A stretch of 64,000 bases of DNA. It comes from an uncultured Lachnospiraceae bacterium (lineage in GTDB: Bacteria; Bacillota; Clostridia; Lachnospirales; Lachnospiraceae). The notes below the pieces were generated by a model that was not told the origin of the DNA, ran no database searches, and saw only the letters and a program-made list of their open reading frames with translations. The position numbers and the translations under genes are program-made. Each line of letters begins with the position of its first letter. Within the stretch, counting starts at the first letter, position 1. This document shows, piece after piece, positions 35,918 to 44,463 of the stretch. The DNA lies in NCBI GenBank assembly GCA_947243855.1, contig CAMXIK010000008.1, forward strand, positions 1 through 64,000. Reading direction: 5' to 3'.

Positions 35918-38797
35918 TCACATTGGGGCGGGAAATGCACCATCTCCACAATTCGCACTTTGTATTTGCGCATTTTGATTAGAATCATCAGGTTCTATAC
36001 ATTGACTATATGGTAATCTCTTTATGTAGTCCTCCATATATTGAAAATCAGGCAAATAAATCTCTTTTGTTATGGTCTTTCCCGCCTTAGACTTCTTTTC
36101 ATTATATGGAATATAGGTTACCTGCTTCTTGATTAATTCTCCCTTCTCATTTGACAAACATGGTAATTTTATTTCTAATGTCGGGATTTTATCACTTCCT
36201 ACTCTTCCATAGGAAAAACGAAATTCTTCTCGGTTAATAACCGTCGCCATAAAGGCTAATACAAATTTATTCTCATATGAGACAAACTCTTCACCAAACT
36301 CCGAAAATCTTGAAATCAAAGATTTAACTCGAGTACCGGCATAAAAATCAGATTCTTGGATGGTAGCGAAAAAATTGCCAATATGTGCCATACTTAACGT
36401 CGTATTTGCATCGTATAAATCATAATCCGTCAGCTCATCCGTCGTGCACACCACTCCATTATTTTGAACGCCTTGACCAACAACATTATAATCCTTTCCA
36501 GCAAGCGAAGAATATACCAAGTCTTTTCCAGTGTTAATGTCAAAAAGGTCTTCAATCAAAAAGGCTTTCCATTGGCTAGTATCAATAGAAATTTGATCGC
36601 CTTCTTTTACTGCTTTTTTATAATTTTTTTCAAAGTCATCATAGTTATCCAAAAACCAATATAATTCGTCTTTTTGCTCAATTTCATCATCTTGAGCTAG
36701 CTTATAACAAAAAATGGAATACATTTTTAATTGTTTTTCAAAATCACTTTTACTTAACGTTGTATAATCCGTTTTCACGTAAGCCTCTGCTAACCATTCA
36801 TCGTCGGCTTTTATTTCATGATACATAAAAATCGAATCATTTTGCTTTGCTAAATTTTGCAATTGTCTTTTCCATTCCAACCTTGTAGTTGACCATTCAC
36901 CATTTTTATCAAATCTGCCTGAATGGGGAATTGTGACAAATCCATCGTCAATCCAACGAGCTAAAAAAACACTCTGGCTAGATTCTTTATGTGGTATATG
37001 CGCCCTAAATACCATAATGCAAGTATTAATACCAACATCACTATCTTGAAATAATCTTGCTGGCATTGTCATTGTTGCAAGAAGTGTATGTTTTTCTAAA
37101 ATCTCTTTTCGCATCTTTGAATCAGTTTTACTAAACGCACAACTCATTGGGATAATTACAATTCCAACTCCGCCTTCTTCTAAATACTCCAACAAAGAAT
37201 AAACAAAATCCAATTCGCTCTGCCCTGTTTGCTTTTCTCCTGATTTATCTTTTTTTTCCGAATTTAATAATGCATAAGGAGGATTTACCATTCCAACTAT
37301 AGGTTTTTCTTCTAATGATTCCAGTTCCTCTTTTAAAGTGATTTTCTCTTTCGTTTTTATATTTTCGTTTACTACCCCTTTATGCTTTAAAAGAGATGAG
37401 CACGCATAAAGATTAGACTTTCCATCTCCATGAAATCTCATATTCGCATATGCCAAAGAAAACATTTCAGGTTCACGTTCAACTCCTATTAAGCAGTTCG
37501 ATCTCACATCCTCTTTTCTTCTTTTCTTCTCGTCTTCTGATATAGTCAATGCATCAATATTGGCATCCATCCTTGCCAATGCGCTAATCAAAAAAGCTCC
37601 TGTTCCGGTACATATATCAAGTACTTTTGTCTTTTCACTTAATTTCTTTCCCAAATAATGCTCTGCTATATCACAAAACAATTCTGTAATATGTTTGGGC
37701 GTTAATACAATCCCCTTATCTTTTGCATCCCCGCTTGCATACTTCAAAAAAACTGTATAAAATGTACCCATTATATCAACTTTAGGATGCAATTTCATCT
37801 TCATGACAATATTCTCATATATCGAAAATATGCAAGCCGAAAGAATATTCTCCCCATACACAAACTGCTTTGTGTAACCTTCAGGAGGATTCAATAATGT
37901 TTTTGTCATGATCCGTTCGTAATATTCTTCCAGTACATCTTTTTTTATTTTAGGAATCTTATCTTGATTTTCCCAAATATCTTCTAAAGACTCCATTAAA
38001 TAATTAATAACTTTGCTATTCAACTTATCGTCAAAGGCTCTTTTTAATTCGGTATTCGGCATAGAACATTCAACCAATGTATATAGCGTCGATTTTTCAT
38101 TAGTCAAAGCCAATACAATAGCTGAAATAAAACCCGCTCTATCCTTTGCCGAAATTTGATTTGCACGAAGAAACTGATTACAATTTGCGGCATATTTCTT
38201 TAATTCTCTTTCAACTACCTCTTGCTCTTTTCTGTATTTCCCTAGCTTTTTTTCAATCTCCCACTTATAACTGTCTATTGACATTAAAGTATTATTGTAC
38301 TCTCCGTCTTGGAGAAATACGATATCTTTTAATGTTCCTTCTTTTTTTAAATAAAAACATGTAAATCTAAAGTTTTCTTCTGTTATTCCAGACGCTGCTA
38401 TTGAAAGCACATCATATTGTCCATTTACATATGTTGCATAATGTAATGAACCATTTATACAATATGACTCTACTTCTTTTGCACTGCCCAAATCATTTTT
38501 ATACATTTCCATATTATCGTGTGTTTGATGTTTATTAACATCTTCCTTGCATTCAATCACAATAATAATTTTTCTTTTTTCATCTACTACAATATAATCC
38601 GGCCTACCTTCTTGATTATTTAACCGTTTACTCGCTTTTGAAAAGCAGTTTTCTAAATATTGATTCCTGTTTTTGCCTCTTTTATAACTATCTTCCTTAT
38701 ACAATATTATCTGATTTTCATATATATCTTGATATTTAGGATACCCTAATTCATCTAACTTCTTTTTTACCAAGCCTTTTGTAATTTCCTCTGCCAT
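35918..38797 (-). CDS. Single-chain restriction-modification enzyme (type IIG-like)
   Basis: 959 residues. An N-terminal nuclease-like domain has PD (66-67) and ECK (82-84) in RPDYIVV...IIVIECKED, the PD-(D/E)XK pattern. A helical section (180-350) leads to an N6-adenine methyltransferase core: GIVLTPKHITELF, motif I VLDICTGTGAF (392-402) and catalytic NPPYAL (505-510). The C-terminal 200 residues, from WKAFLIEDLFDINTGKD, resemble one target-recognition half of a type I HsdS subunit. One chain could therefore cut, methylate and recognise DNA. Base composition is much more AT-rich than the neighbours, indicating transfer. AAAGGAGAGGGG precedes the ATG. No separate hsdR, hsdM or hsdS gene is present. 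The target sequence is unknown. Confidence 0.85.
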   Translation of the reverse strand: MAEEITKGLVKKKLDELGYPKYQDIYENQIILYKEDSYKRGKNRNQYLENCFSKASKRLNNQEGRPDYIVVDEKRKIIIVIECKEDVNKHQTHDNMEMYKNDLGSAKEVESYCINGSLHYATYVNGQYDVLSIAASGITEENFRFTCFYLKKEGTLKDIVFLQDGEYNNTLMSIDSYKWEIEKKLGKYRKEQEVVERELKKYAANCNQFLRANQISAKDRAGFISAIVLALTNEKSTLYTLVECSMPNTELKRAFDDKLNSKVINYLMESLEDIWENQDKIPKIKKDVLEEYYERIMTKTLLNPPEGYTKQFVYGENILSACIFSIYENIVMKMKLHPKVDIMGTFYTVFLKYASGDAKDKGIVLTPKHITELFCDIAEHYLGKKLSEKTKVLDICTGTGAFLISALARMDANIDALTISEDEKKRRKEDVRSNCLIGVEREPEMFSLAYANMRFHGDGKSNLYACSSLLKHKGVVNENIKTKEKITLKEELESLEEKPIVGMVNPPYALLNSEKKDKSGEKQTGQSELDFVYSLLEYLEEGGVGIVIIPMSCAFSKTDSKMRKEILEKHTLLATMTMPARLFQDSDVGINTCIMVFRAHIPHKESSQSVFLARWIDDGFVTIPHSGRFDKNGEWSTTRLEWKRQLQNLAKQNDSIFMYHEIKADDEWLAEAYVKTDYTTLSKSDFEKQLKMYSIFCYKLAQDDEIEQKDELYWFLDNYDDFEKNYKKAVKEGDQISIDTSQWKAFLIEDLFDINTGKDLVYSSLAGKDYNVVGQGVQNNGVVCTTDELTDYDLYDANTTLSMAHIGNFFATIQESDFYAGTRVKSLISRFSEFGEEFVSYENKFVLAFMATVINREEFRFSYGRVGSDKIPTLEIKLPCLSNEKGELIKKQVTYIPYNEKKSKAGKTITKEIYLPDFQYMEDYIKRLPYSQCIEPDDSNQNAQIQSANCGDGAFPAPM

Positions 38798-39109
38798 AAT
38801 CCCCTCTCCTTTATCAGCTCAACAGGTCATCAAATAGCTTTTTATCATATAGCCAAAAAGAACATGTGTTTGTTTCCATTGTAACACAATTATTTCCATA
38901 ATCAAGTAATTATTTAAATTTATAGTTGAAAGTTTAACAGTTCATTATTTATGTAAGATTGTATTCAAAATTTTATCAATAAGGTTTATTTTTACACCTT
39001 TTTATAAGTATTTTGGAAAAGAAGACAATGATAGAATTACCACGAAATTAAAAACTGTATTTTCTGATTCGAATTGATAATAGACATAATAATTTTGATG
39101 ATCAGAATA
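38798..39109. other. AT-rich intergenic region upstream of R-M gene
   Basis: About 310 bases, very AT-rich, between the R-M gene and the blaI-type gene. It holds the R-M promoter (38878-38905). The rest shows no open frame, tRNA, direct repeats at the edges or integrase remnant. It is probably part of the acquired segment. Confidence 0.6.
38878..38905 (-). promoter_or_regulatory. Promoter of R-M gene
   Basis: Minus strand: -35 TTGATT (38900-38905), 16-base spacer, -10 TACAAT (38878-38883); leader of about 73 bases. Confidence 0.65.
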
Positions 39110-39472
39110 CTATCCTTTCACCCGCCTTTTCCCCAACGACGCCAAAAACGCATCAACGCTCCCCTGATGCCAGAACGCAATAAACTGTTCCGCCGTCTCT
39201 CTTACATAATCCTCCTCAGATATCAAAACCTGATAAATAAATACTCTGCCCTGCCTATAACTCCTCAAATAATCCTTTTTTACAAGCCTTGCCAAAAAGG
39301 TAGAGACTGTCTGCGGCTTCCACTCTTTATGATACGCTGCGTTGACTCTCTGGGAAATCTCCATCAGGCCAAGCTCTTCTTCTACTCCTGCATCCCACAA
39401 CGTTTTCATGACCAATTGTTCACACGCTGTCAATTCTTGCATCTGCATATTTTTTTCTTTCTTTCTCGCCAT
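39110..39472 (-). CDS. BlaI/MecI/CopY-family repressor
   Basis: 120 residues from ATG 39472 (AGGAGG eight bases before). A winged helix of the BlaI type spans about 10-80: LTACEQLVMKTLWDAG, LMEISQRVNAAYHKEWKPQTVSTFLARLVKKDYL, RQGRVFIYQVLISEEDY. The C-terminal helix should form the dimer (FIAFWHQGSVDAFLASL). No BlaR1/MecR1 protease gene is adjacent, and there is no CopY-type Cys motif, so the signal is unknown. It is divergent from the MATE exporter gene, which it may control. Confidence 0.88.
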   Translation of the reverse strand: MARKKEKNMQMQELTACEQLVMKTLWDAGVEEELGLMEISQRVNAAYHKEWKPQTVSTFLARLVKKDYLRSYRQGRVFIYQVLISEEDYVRETAEQFIAFWHQGSVDAFLASLGKRRVKG

Positions 39473-39528
39473 CAAAACGCCCTCCTGTTCCCTTGCGGTT
39501 TTTCACAGCTTCCTTTTCCCCTGCGGCT

Positions 39529-39557
39529 ATTATATTTTATTATTCGTAGAATAGCAA
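39529..39557 (-). promoter_or_regulatory. Promoter of blaI-type gene with palindrome in spacer
   Basis: Minus strand: -35 TTGCTA (39552-39557), 17-base spacer, perfect -10 TATAAT (39529-39534). The palindrome TATTCGTAGAATA (39541-39553) fills most of the spacer and could be the autoregulatory operator; it is not the classic TACA/TGTA box. Confidence 0.6.
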
Positions 39558-39610
39558 GCGATAATTTCAATGAATTTAACGTTTATTAAATTTCAAAAAA
39601 CAATTTCAAG

Positions 39611-39639
39611 TTGCAGATGCATCATAAATCCTGTAAAAT
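39611..39639 (+). promoter_or_regulatory. Promoter of MATE gene, abutting the start codon
   Basis: -35 TTGCAG (39611-39616), 17-base spacer, -10 TAAAAT (39634-39639). The expected transcript start is around 39646, where an in-frame ATG lies, so the mRNA would be leaderless. Confidence 0.6.
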
Positions 39640-39645
39640 ATGGGA

Positions 39646-41043
39646 ATGAGACTTTTGGAAAAAACACGGCACAAATTCATCGGTGACAAAGCTTTTTACA
39701 AAATGGTGCTTGCCATTGCCGTCCCTATTATGATTCAAAACGGCATTACAAACTTCGTAAGCCTTTTGGACAACATCATGATCGGGCAGATCGGTACGGA
39801 ACAAATGTCGGGCGTAGCCATTGTAAATCAACTGCTTTTTGTCTACAATCTCTGCCTGTTCGGAGGCGTATCCGGCGCAGGTATTTTTACCGCGCAGTAT
39901 TTCGGGCAGAAGAATCAGGAGGGCATCCGCCAGACGGTCCGTTTTAAAATGTGGCTGGTCTCCCTGATTACCCTGATCACCGTGATCCTGTTTCTGTTTG
40001 CAGGCGACTCCTTAATTGCCCTCTATTTGCAAGGCGACGGCACGCCGCAGAGCGCTATGGACACCCTGCGTTACGGAAAGGAATATCTCCAAATTATGCT
40101 GCCCGGACTGCTGCCCTTTATGCTGGTGCAGATTTACGCCAGCACCCTGCGGGAATGCGGCCAGACTGTCCTGCCCATGAAAGCGGGCGTGATTGCCGTC
40201 TTTGTCAATCTACTATTCAATTACATATTAATTTATGGTAAATTCGGGGCACCAGCCCTCGGCGTGCGCGGTGCAGCCATTGCCACCGTTCTTTCGCGCT
40301 GTGTGGAAGCCGCCATTGTGCTGATCCATACACACCGCTACAGAGAACAGAATCCTTTTGTCGTCGGACTTTATTCCACGCTCAAAGTACCCGCCTCTCT
40401 GACGGCCAAAATCGTAACAAAAGGCATGCCCCTTCTTTTAAACGAAACTTTGTGGGCAGCCGGTATGGCAACCTTAACCCAGTGCTACTCAATCCGGGGG
40501 CTGAATGTGATTGCCGCGCTCAATATTTCCAACACCATCAACAATATTTTCAACATTGTGTTCATCGCGCTTGGCGAGTCTGTTGCGATTATTGTTGGAC
40601 AGCTTTTAGGCGCGGGTAAAATGGAAGAAGCGCGGGACACGGATAACAAGCTGATCGCGTTTTCCGTTTTCAGTTGTATTGTCGTAGCTCTTGTCATGCT
40701 CCTGCCAGCGCGGTTTTTTCCGCTGTTATACAACACAAACGACGAGGCGAGAACACTTGCCACTTACTTTATCATCATCACCGCCATTTTTATGCCGCAG
40801 AACGCCTTTTTGCACGCCTCTTACTTTACCCTGCGCTCCGGCGGCAGGACGATTATTACCTTCCTCTTTGACAGCGTTTTCATCTGGTGTGTCAGCGTGG
40901 TGATTGCGTTCCTGTTGAGCCGCTATACCGCTCTGCCTGTTATAGCCGTTTACGTGTTTGTCCAGATGGGAGATTGGATTAAGTGTGTAATCGGGTTTGT
41001 GCTAGTGAAAAAGGGGATATGGCTGCAAAATATTGTGGCTTAA
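39646..41043 (+). CDS. MATE-family multidrug/cation exporter
   Basis: 465 residues from ATG 39646, with 12 membrane segments in two homologous halves (VLAIAVPIMIQNGITNFVSLLDNIMIGQIG at the start of the first, TKGMPLLLNETLWAAGMATLTQCYSIRG of the second). NorM/DinF superfamily: Na+ or H+ driven export of drugs or metabolites. ATG 39640 is also in frame, but neither has a Shine-Dalgarno sequence, and the promoter -10 ends at 39639. It ends at a stem-loop shared with the convergent rpe gene. Confidence 0.92.
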   Translation: MRLLEKTRHKFIGDKAFYKMVLAIAVPIMIQNGITNFVSLLDNIMIGQIGTEQMSGVAIVNQLLFVYNLCLFGGVSGAGIFTAQYFGQKNQEGIRQTVRFKMWLVSLITLITVILFLFAGDSLIALYLQGDGTPQSAMDTLRYGKEYLQIMLPGLLPFMLVQIYASTLRECGQTVLPMKAGVIAVFVNLLFNYILIYGKFGAPALGVRGAAIATVLSRCVEAAIVLIHTHRYREQNPFVVGLYSTLKVPASLTAKIVTKGMPLLLNETLWAAGMATLTQCYSIRGLNVIAALNISNTINNIFNIVFIALGESVAIIVGQLLGAGKMEEARDTDNKLIAFSVFSCIVVALVMLLPARFFPLLYNTNDEARTLATYFIIITAIFMPQNAFLHASYFTLRSGGRTIITFLFDSVFIWCVSVVIAFLLSRYTALPVIAVYVFVQMGDWIKCVIGFVLVKKGIWLQNIVA

Positions 41044-41051
41044 AAAGAAAT

Positions 41052-41072
41052 GGCGCAGTTTAAAACTGCGCC
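41052..41072. terminator. Bidirectional terminator containing the rpe stop codon
   Basis: GGCGCAGTTT (41052-41061), one-base centre, AAACTGCGCC (41063-41072). On the minus strand ATTTCTTTTT follows. The TAA of rpe is 41060-41062, in the centre, and the last rpe codons form one arm. On the plus strand it follows the MATE stop by eight bases. Confidence 0.85.
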
Positions 41073-41713
41073 AAATACTTCTTTACATTTTCTGTAATAT
41101 TCCCGCCGAAAACCGCCGACCCTGCCACAATCACGTTAGCCCCGGCATCCAGCACAACCTTTGCATTGTCTATGGTGATACCGCCGTCCACCTGAATATC
41201 AAGAGCAAGGCCCATCTCATCAGCCATCTTCCGCACCTGTCGGATGCGTTCCGTAGATTCCGGTATGTACTTTTGACCGCCAAATCCCGGTTCCACCGTC
41301 ATGACCAAAAGCATATCCAATTTATCCAGATACTTTCTGACGGCCTCCACCGGCGTTTTCGGTTTGATCGACATACCTACCCGGCAGCCGAGGCTTCGAA
41401 TCAGGGCAATCGTTTCCTCTGCGTCTTCCGTCGCTTCCAAATGAAACGTGATACTGTCCGCGCCGCATTCCTTAAATTCCTTCACATAGCGTTCCGGCTC
41501 GACAATCATCAGATGCACATCGAAAATCCGATTCGTCACCTTGCGGATCGTTTTAATTACTGGCATCCCGAAAGAAATGGAAGGCACAAAAACACCGTCC
41601 ATCACATCAATATGCAGATACTGTGCGCCCGCTTCGTCCGCCTCTTTGATCTGCTCCCCCAATCTGGCGAAATCAGCCGCCAGAATGGAAGGAGACAAAA
41701 TATTTTTACTCAT
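41060..41713 (-). CDS. rpe: Ribulose-phosphate 3-epimerase
   Basis: Interconverts ribulose-5-phosphate and xylulose-5-phosphate. 217 residues, TIM barrel: ILSPSILAADFARLG, HIDVMDGVFVPSISFG (metal His/Asp), DVHLMIVEPERYV, VMTVEPGFGGQKYI, DIQVDGGITIDNA and GSAVFGG. Its ATG overlaps the transketolase C-subunit stop by four bases (ATGA), indicating coupled translation. With transketolase it links the arabinose product xylulose-5-phosphate to glycolysis. Confidence 0.96.
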   Translation of the reverse strand: MSKNILSPSILAADFARLGEQIKEADEAGAQYLHIDVMDGVFVPSISFGMPVIKTIRKVTNRIFDVHLMIVEPERYVKEFKECGADSITFHLEATEDAEETIALIRSLGCRVGMSIKPKTPVEAVRKYLDKLDMLLVMTVEPGFGGQKYIPESTERIRQVRKMADEMGLALDIQVDGGITIDNAKVVLDAGANVIVAGSAVFGGNITENVKKYLAQF

Positions 41714-42651
41714 TTTACAAAGCCTTTCACCTTCTCGTAAATGCCTTTGCCGTCCAGTCCGTACTTCTCCACCAGCGCATTTGCTGTTCCGGACTCGCCA
41801 AATTTATCCTGCATACCGATCCGTAAAACGGGCGTCGGATGCTTCTCGGACAGGCAGTCGCAAACAGCGCTGCCAAGGCCGCCGATTACCGTATGCTCCT
41901 CAGCCGCCACAACTTTTCCGGTCTTCTTTGCGGAGGCAAGTACCAGCTCTTCGTCCAGAGGTTTAATGGTATGAATGTTGATTACCTCGGCTTCAACGCC
42001 GTCCTTTGCAAGCATATCAGCCGCCTCAAGAGCGGAAGCAACCGTAATGCCGCTGGCGATAATCGTCACATCTTTACCCTCTCTGAGCAGAACGCCCTTA
42101 CCGACCTCAAACTTATAATCCGGTCTGTCGTTGATCACCGGAACCGCCGCACGGCCAAACCGCAGATATACCGGCCCGTTCATTTCAATCGCCGCACGCA
42201 CAGCCGCCTTCGCCTCCACATCGTCAGAGGGAACGATCACGGTCATACCGGGAATGGTGCGCATCAGGGCCACATCCTCATTACACTGGTGGGTTGCGCC
42301 GTCCTCGCCCACGGTAATGCCCGCATGGGTCGCGCCGATCTTTACATTCAGATGGGGGTAACCGATCGAGTTGCGAACCTGCTCGAAGTTACGTCCCGCC
42401 GCAAACATGGCAAAGGAACTGATAAAAGGTATTTTGCCGCAGGTTGCAAGACCCGCTGCAATACCTGTCATATTACATTCTGCAATACCGCAGTCGATAT
42501 GGCGGTCCGGAAAAGCTTTCTTAAACACGCCGGTCTTGGTTGCGCCCGCAAGATCCGCGTCCAGAACTACCAGATCCGGAAATTCTGCACCACACTCAGC
42601 AAGTGCATTACCATAGCTTTCTCTTGTTGCAACTTTCTTTACATCTGCCAT
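41710..42651 (-). CDS. Transketolase, C-terminal subunit
   Basis: 313 residues: the pyrimidine-binding and C-terminal domains of a split transketolase. GIAECNMTGIAAGLATCGKIPFISSFAMF contains the catalytic-glutamate region. The C-terminal domain runs from about 190 (VTIIASGITVASALEAADML). Its ATG shares one base with the stop of the N-subunit (TAATG). Both subunits are needed for the heterotetramer, which moves two-carbon units between sugar phosphates. Confidence 0.95.
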   Translation of the reverse strand: MADVKKVATRESYGNALAECGAEFPDLVVLDADLAGATKTGVFKKAFPDRHIDCGIAECNMTGIAAGLATCGKIPFISSFAMFAAGRNFEQVRNSIGYPHLNVKIGATHAGITVGEDGATHQCNEDVALMRTIPGMTVIVPSDDVEAKAAVRAAIEMNGPVYLRFGRAAVPVINDRPDYKFEVGKGVLLREGKDVTIIASGITVASALEAADMLAKDGVEAEVINIHTIKPLDEELVLASAKKTGKVVAAEEHTVIGGLGSAVCDCLSEKHPTPVLRIGMQDKFGESGTANALVEKYGLDGKGIYEKVKGFVK

Positions 42652-43490
42652 TAGTTCGCACCTCCTAACTCTTTACCGATCTTCTCAAGATCCGCCATCG
42701 CCGTCGCATACTCCTCATCGTTGGGAGCCTTGCCATGCCAGCCCGCGTTGTTCTCCATAAAGGAAACGCCCTTGCCTTTCACCGTCTTTGCAATGATAGC
42801 CGTAGGCTGTCCCTTGGTTGCTTTCGCTTCCTTAAAGGCAGCGTCGATCTGGTCAAAATCATTGCCGTCGATATTAATTACATGGAAGTTAAACGCCTCG
42901 AATTTCTTGTCAATCGGATAAGGCGAACATACGTCGTCGATCTTACCGTCGATCTGCAAACCGTTATTGTCCACGATCACCACCAGATTGTCGAGCTTTC
43001 TGTGGCCTGCAAACATAGAAGCTTCCCAAACCTGGCCTTCCTGAATTTCACCGTCGCCAAGAAGCGTATATGTTCTGTAATTTTTGCCGTCCATCTTCGC
43101 CGCAAGAGCCATACCAACCGCCGCGGAAATACCCTGTCCCAGAGAACCGGAAGACATATCTACGCCGGGCGTCTCCTGCATACAAGGGTGTCCCTGAAGA
43201 TATGAGCCCAAATGACGCAGGGTCGGAAGATCCTCCACCGGAAAATATCCCCTGTTCGCTAATACAGAATAAAGACCGGGAGCTGTGTGGCCTTTAGAAA
43301 GTACAAAGCGGTCTCTGTCCGCCTTCTTCGGGTCCTTGGGATCGATATTCATCTCTTCAAAATACAGATAGGTAAAAATATCTGCCGCTGACAGGGAGCC
43401 GCCCGGATGCCCTGCCTTAGCGCCGTGTACCGCCGTCACGATACCTTTACGAACTTCATTAGCTGTTTTTTGTAACTCTAATTTGTTCAT
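42651..43490 (-). CDS. Transketolase, N-terminal subunit
   Basis: 279 residues: the thiamine-diphosphate/Mg-binding half. HGAKAGHPGGSLSAADIFTYLYF, SKGHTAPGLYSVLANRGYF, and the ThDP motif GDGEIQEGQVWEA ending in IVDNNGLQ. It is followed directly by the C-subunit and rpe, an operon in which the three steps are made together. The repeat copy 2 lies just upstream, between this gene and araD. Confidence 0.95.
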   Translation of the reverse strand: MNKLELQKTANEVRKGIVTAVHGAKAGHPGGSLSAADIFTYLYFEEMNIDPKDPKKADRDRFVLSKGHTAPGLYSVLANRGYFPVEDLPTLRHLGSYLQGHPCMQETPGVDMSSGSLGQGISAAVGMALAAKMDGKNYRTYTLLGDGEIQEGQVWEASMFAGHRKLDNLVVIVDNNGLQIDGKIDDVCSPYPIDKKFEAFNFHVINIDGNDFDQIDAAFKEAKATKGQPTAIIAKTVKGKGVSFMENNAGWHGKAPNDEEYATAMADLEKIGKELGGAN

Positions 43491-43559
43491 CGCTGTCCTC
43501 CATCCATCATAACTATACTTTATTTCCTGTTAAACACAGTGTAACACAAAGTTGTCATT

Positions 43560-43735
43560 TTGTCACCGTGCTCGAGCACAATTCTTATATATTCGCAGTG
43601 CCCCACTCGAAAAATTTTCAATTTTTCTCGTTGGAGGGCATTCGCCCTATGTGTCCGTTCGGATAAATGCTTCGGAAAACGAGCTTTCCTCCTCATTTAT
43701 CCTCCGTCCACGCACTGCTCATCGCTGGCCATAAT
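43560..43735 (-). repeat. Structured dispersed repeat, copy 2
   Basis: The core (43595-43718) matches copy 1 (108-229) over its whole length with about 75 percent identity by eye. Arms: GCAGTGC (43595-43601) with GCACTGC (43712-43718); GGATAAATG (43661-43669) with CATTTATCC (43694-43702); GGAAA/TTTCC hairpin between; GGGCATTCGCCC; and CGAAAAATT with AATTTTTC. The araD stop codon (43719-43721) touches the core edge. A palindrome GTGCTCGAGCAC lies at 43568-43579. Same orientation relative to the upstream gene as copy 1. Confidence 0.75.
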
Positions 43736-44414
43736 ATGCATTCTCTCCATGCTTCCGGAAGTAGTGCTTATCCTGCAGTTCCTGCGGAGCAGGCTGAATC
43801 CTCGCGTTGATCGTCTCCGCGCGGTAAGCCATCTTCGCCACTTCCTCCAGAACTACCGCATTATGTACCGCCTCATGGCCGTCCTTGCCCCACGCGAAAG
43901 GACCATGATTCTTGCAGAGCGTTCCGGGCACTGCCACGGGATCTTTGTCCATCCGCTTAAACTCATTCACAATGAGAATGCCAGTGTTTCTCTCATATGC
44001 CTCTGCGATCTCTTCCTTGGTCAGACAGCGCAGACAAGGAATCTCGCCATAGAAATAGTCGGCATGGGTCGTTCCGTAGCAGGGAATGCTTCTTCCAGCC
44101 TGCGCCCAGCTCGTCGCATAGGAAGAGTGGGTATGTACAACGCCCCCAACCTCCTTAAACGCCTTATAAATTTCCACGTGGCTGGCGGTATCGGAAGAAG
44201 GATTGTATTTTCCTTCTACCTTCTTGCCGTCCAAATCTACAAGCACCATATCATCGGGCGAAAGCTTCTCATAATCGACGCCGCTCGGTTTGATGGCAAA
44301 GATACCGCTCTCCCTGTCGATCTCGCTCACATTGCCCCATGTAAACGTAACCAGCCCGTATTTCGGAAGCAGCATATTTGCTTCATAGACACGCTTTTTC
44401 AGTTCCTCTAACAT
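43719..44414 (-). CDS. araD: L-ribulose-5-phosphate 4-epimerase
   Basis: Makes xylulose-5-phosphate from L-ribulose-5-phosphate. 231 residues, class II aldolase fold. [72 protein letters not shown] with zinc histidines (HTHSS and H in TTHADY), and the C-terminus [11 protein letters not shown], matching the usual family ending. AGGAGG precedes the ATG. Third in araA-araB-araD. The stop codon sits at the border of repeat copy 2, yet the protein appears complete. Confidence 0.96.
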   Translation of the reverse strand: MLEELKKRVYEANMLLPKYGLVTFTWGNVSEIDRESGIFAIKPSGVDYEKLSPDDMVLVDLDGKKVEGKYNPSSDTASHVEIYKAFKEVGGVVHTHSSYATSWAQAGRSIPCYGTTHADYFYGEIPCLRCLTKEEIAEAYERNTGILIVNEFKRMDKDPVAVPGTLCKNHGPFAWGKDGHEAVHNAVVLEEVAKMAYRAETINARIQPAPQELQDKHYFRKHGENAYYGQR

Positions 44415-44463
44415 GTTATACCTCCTGTATATATTTCATCCTGCAAGGATTTTGAATTGCACA

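Noticed and set aside
35918-38797. The R-M protein as PglX of a BREX system or as a type I HsdM
   Set aside because: No pglZ, brxC/L, hsdR or hsdS genes adjoin, and the chain has its own nuclease signature at the N-terminus.
38798-39109. AT-rich stretch as a replication origin or phage attachment site
   Set aside because: No DnaA-box cluster, no integrase and no direct repeat with a tRNA gene; it is best explained as the upstream part of the acquired R-M segment.
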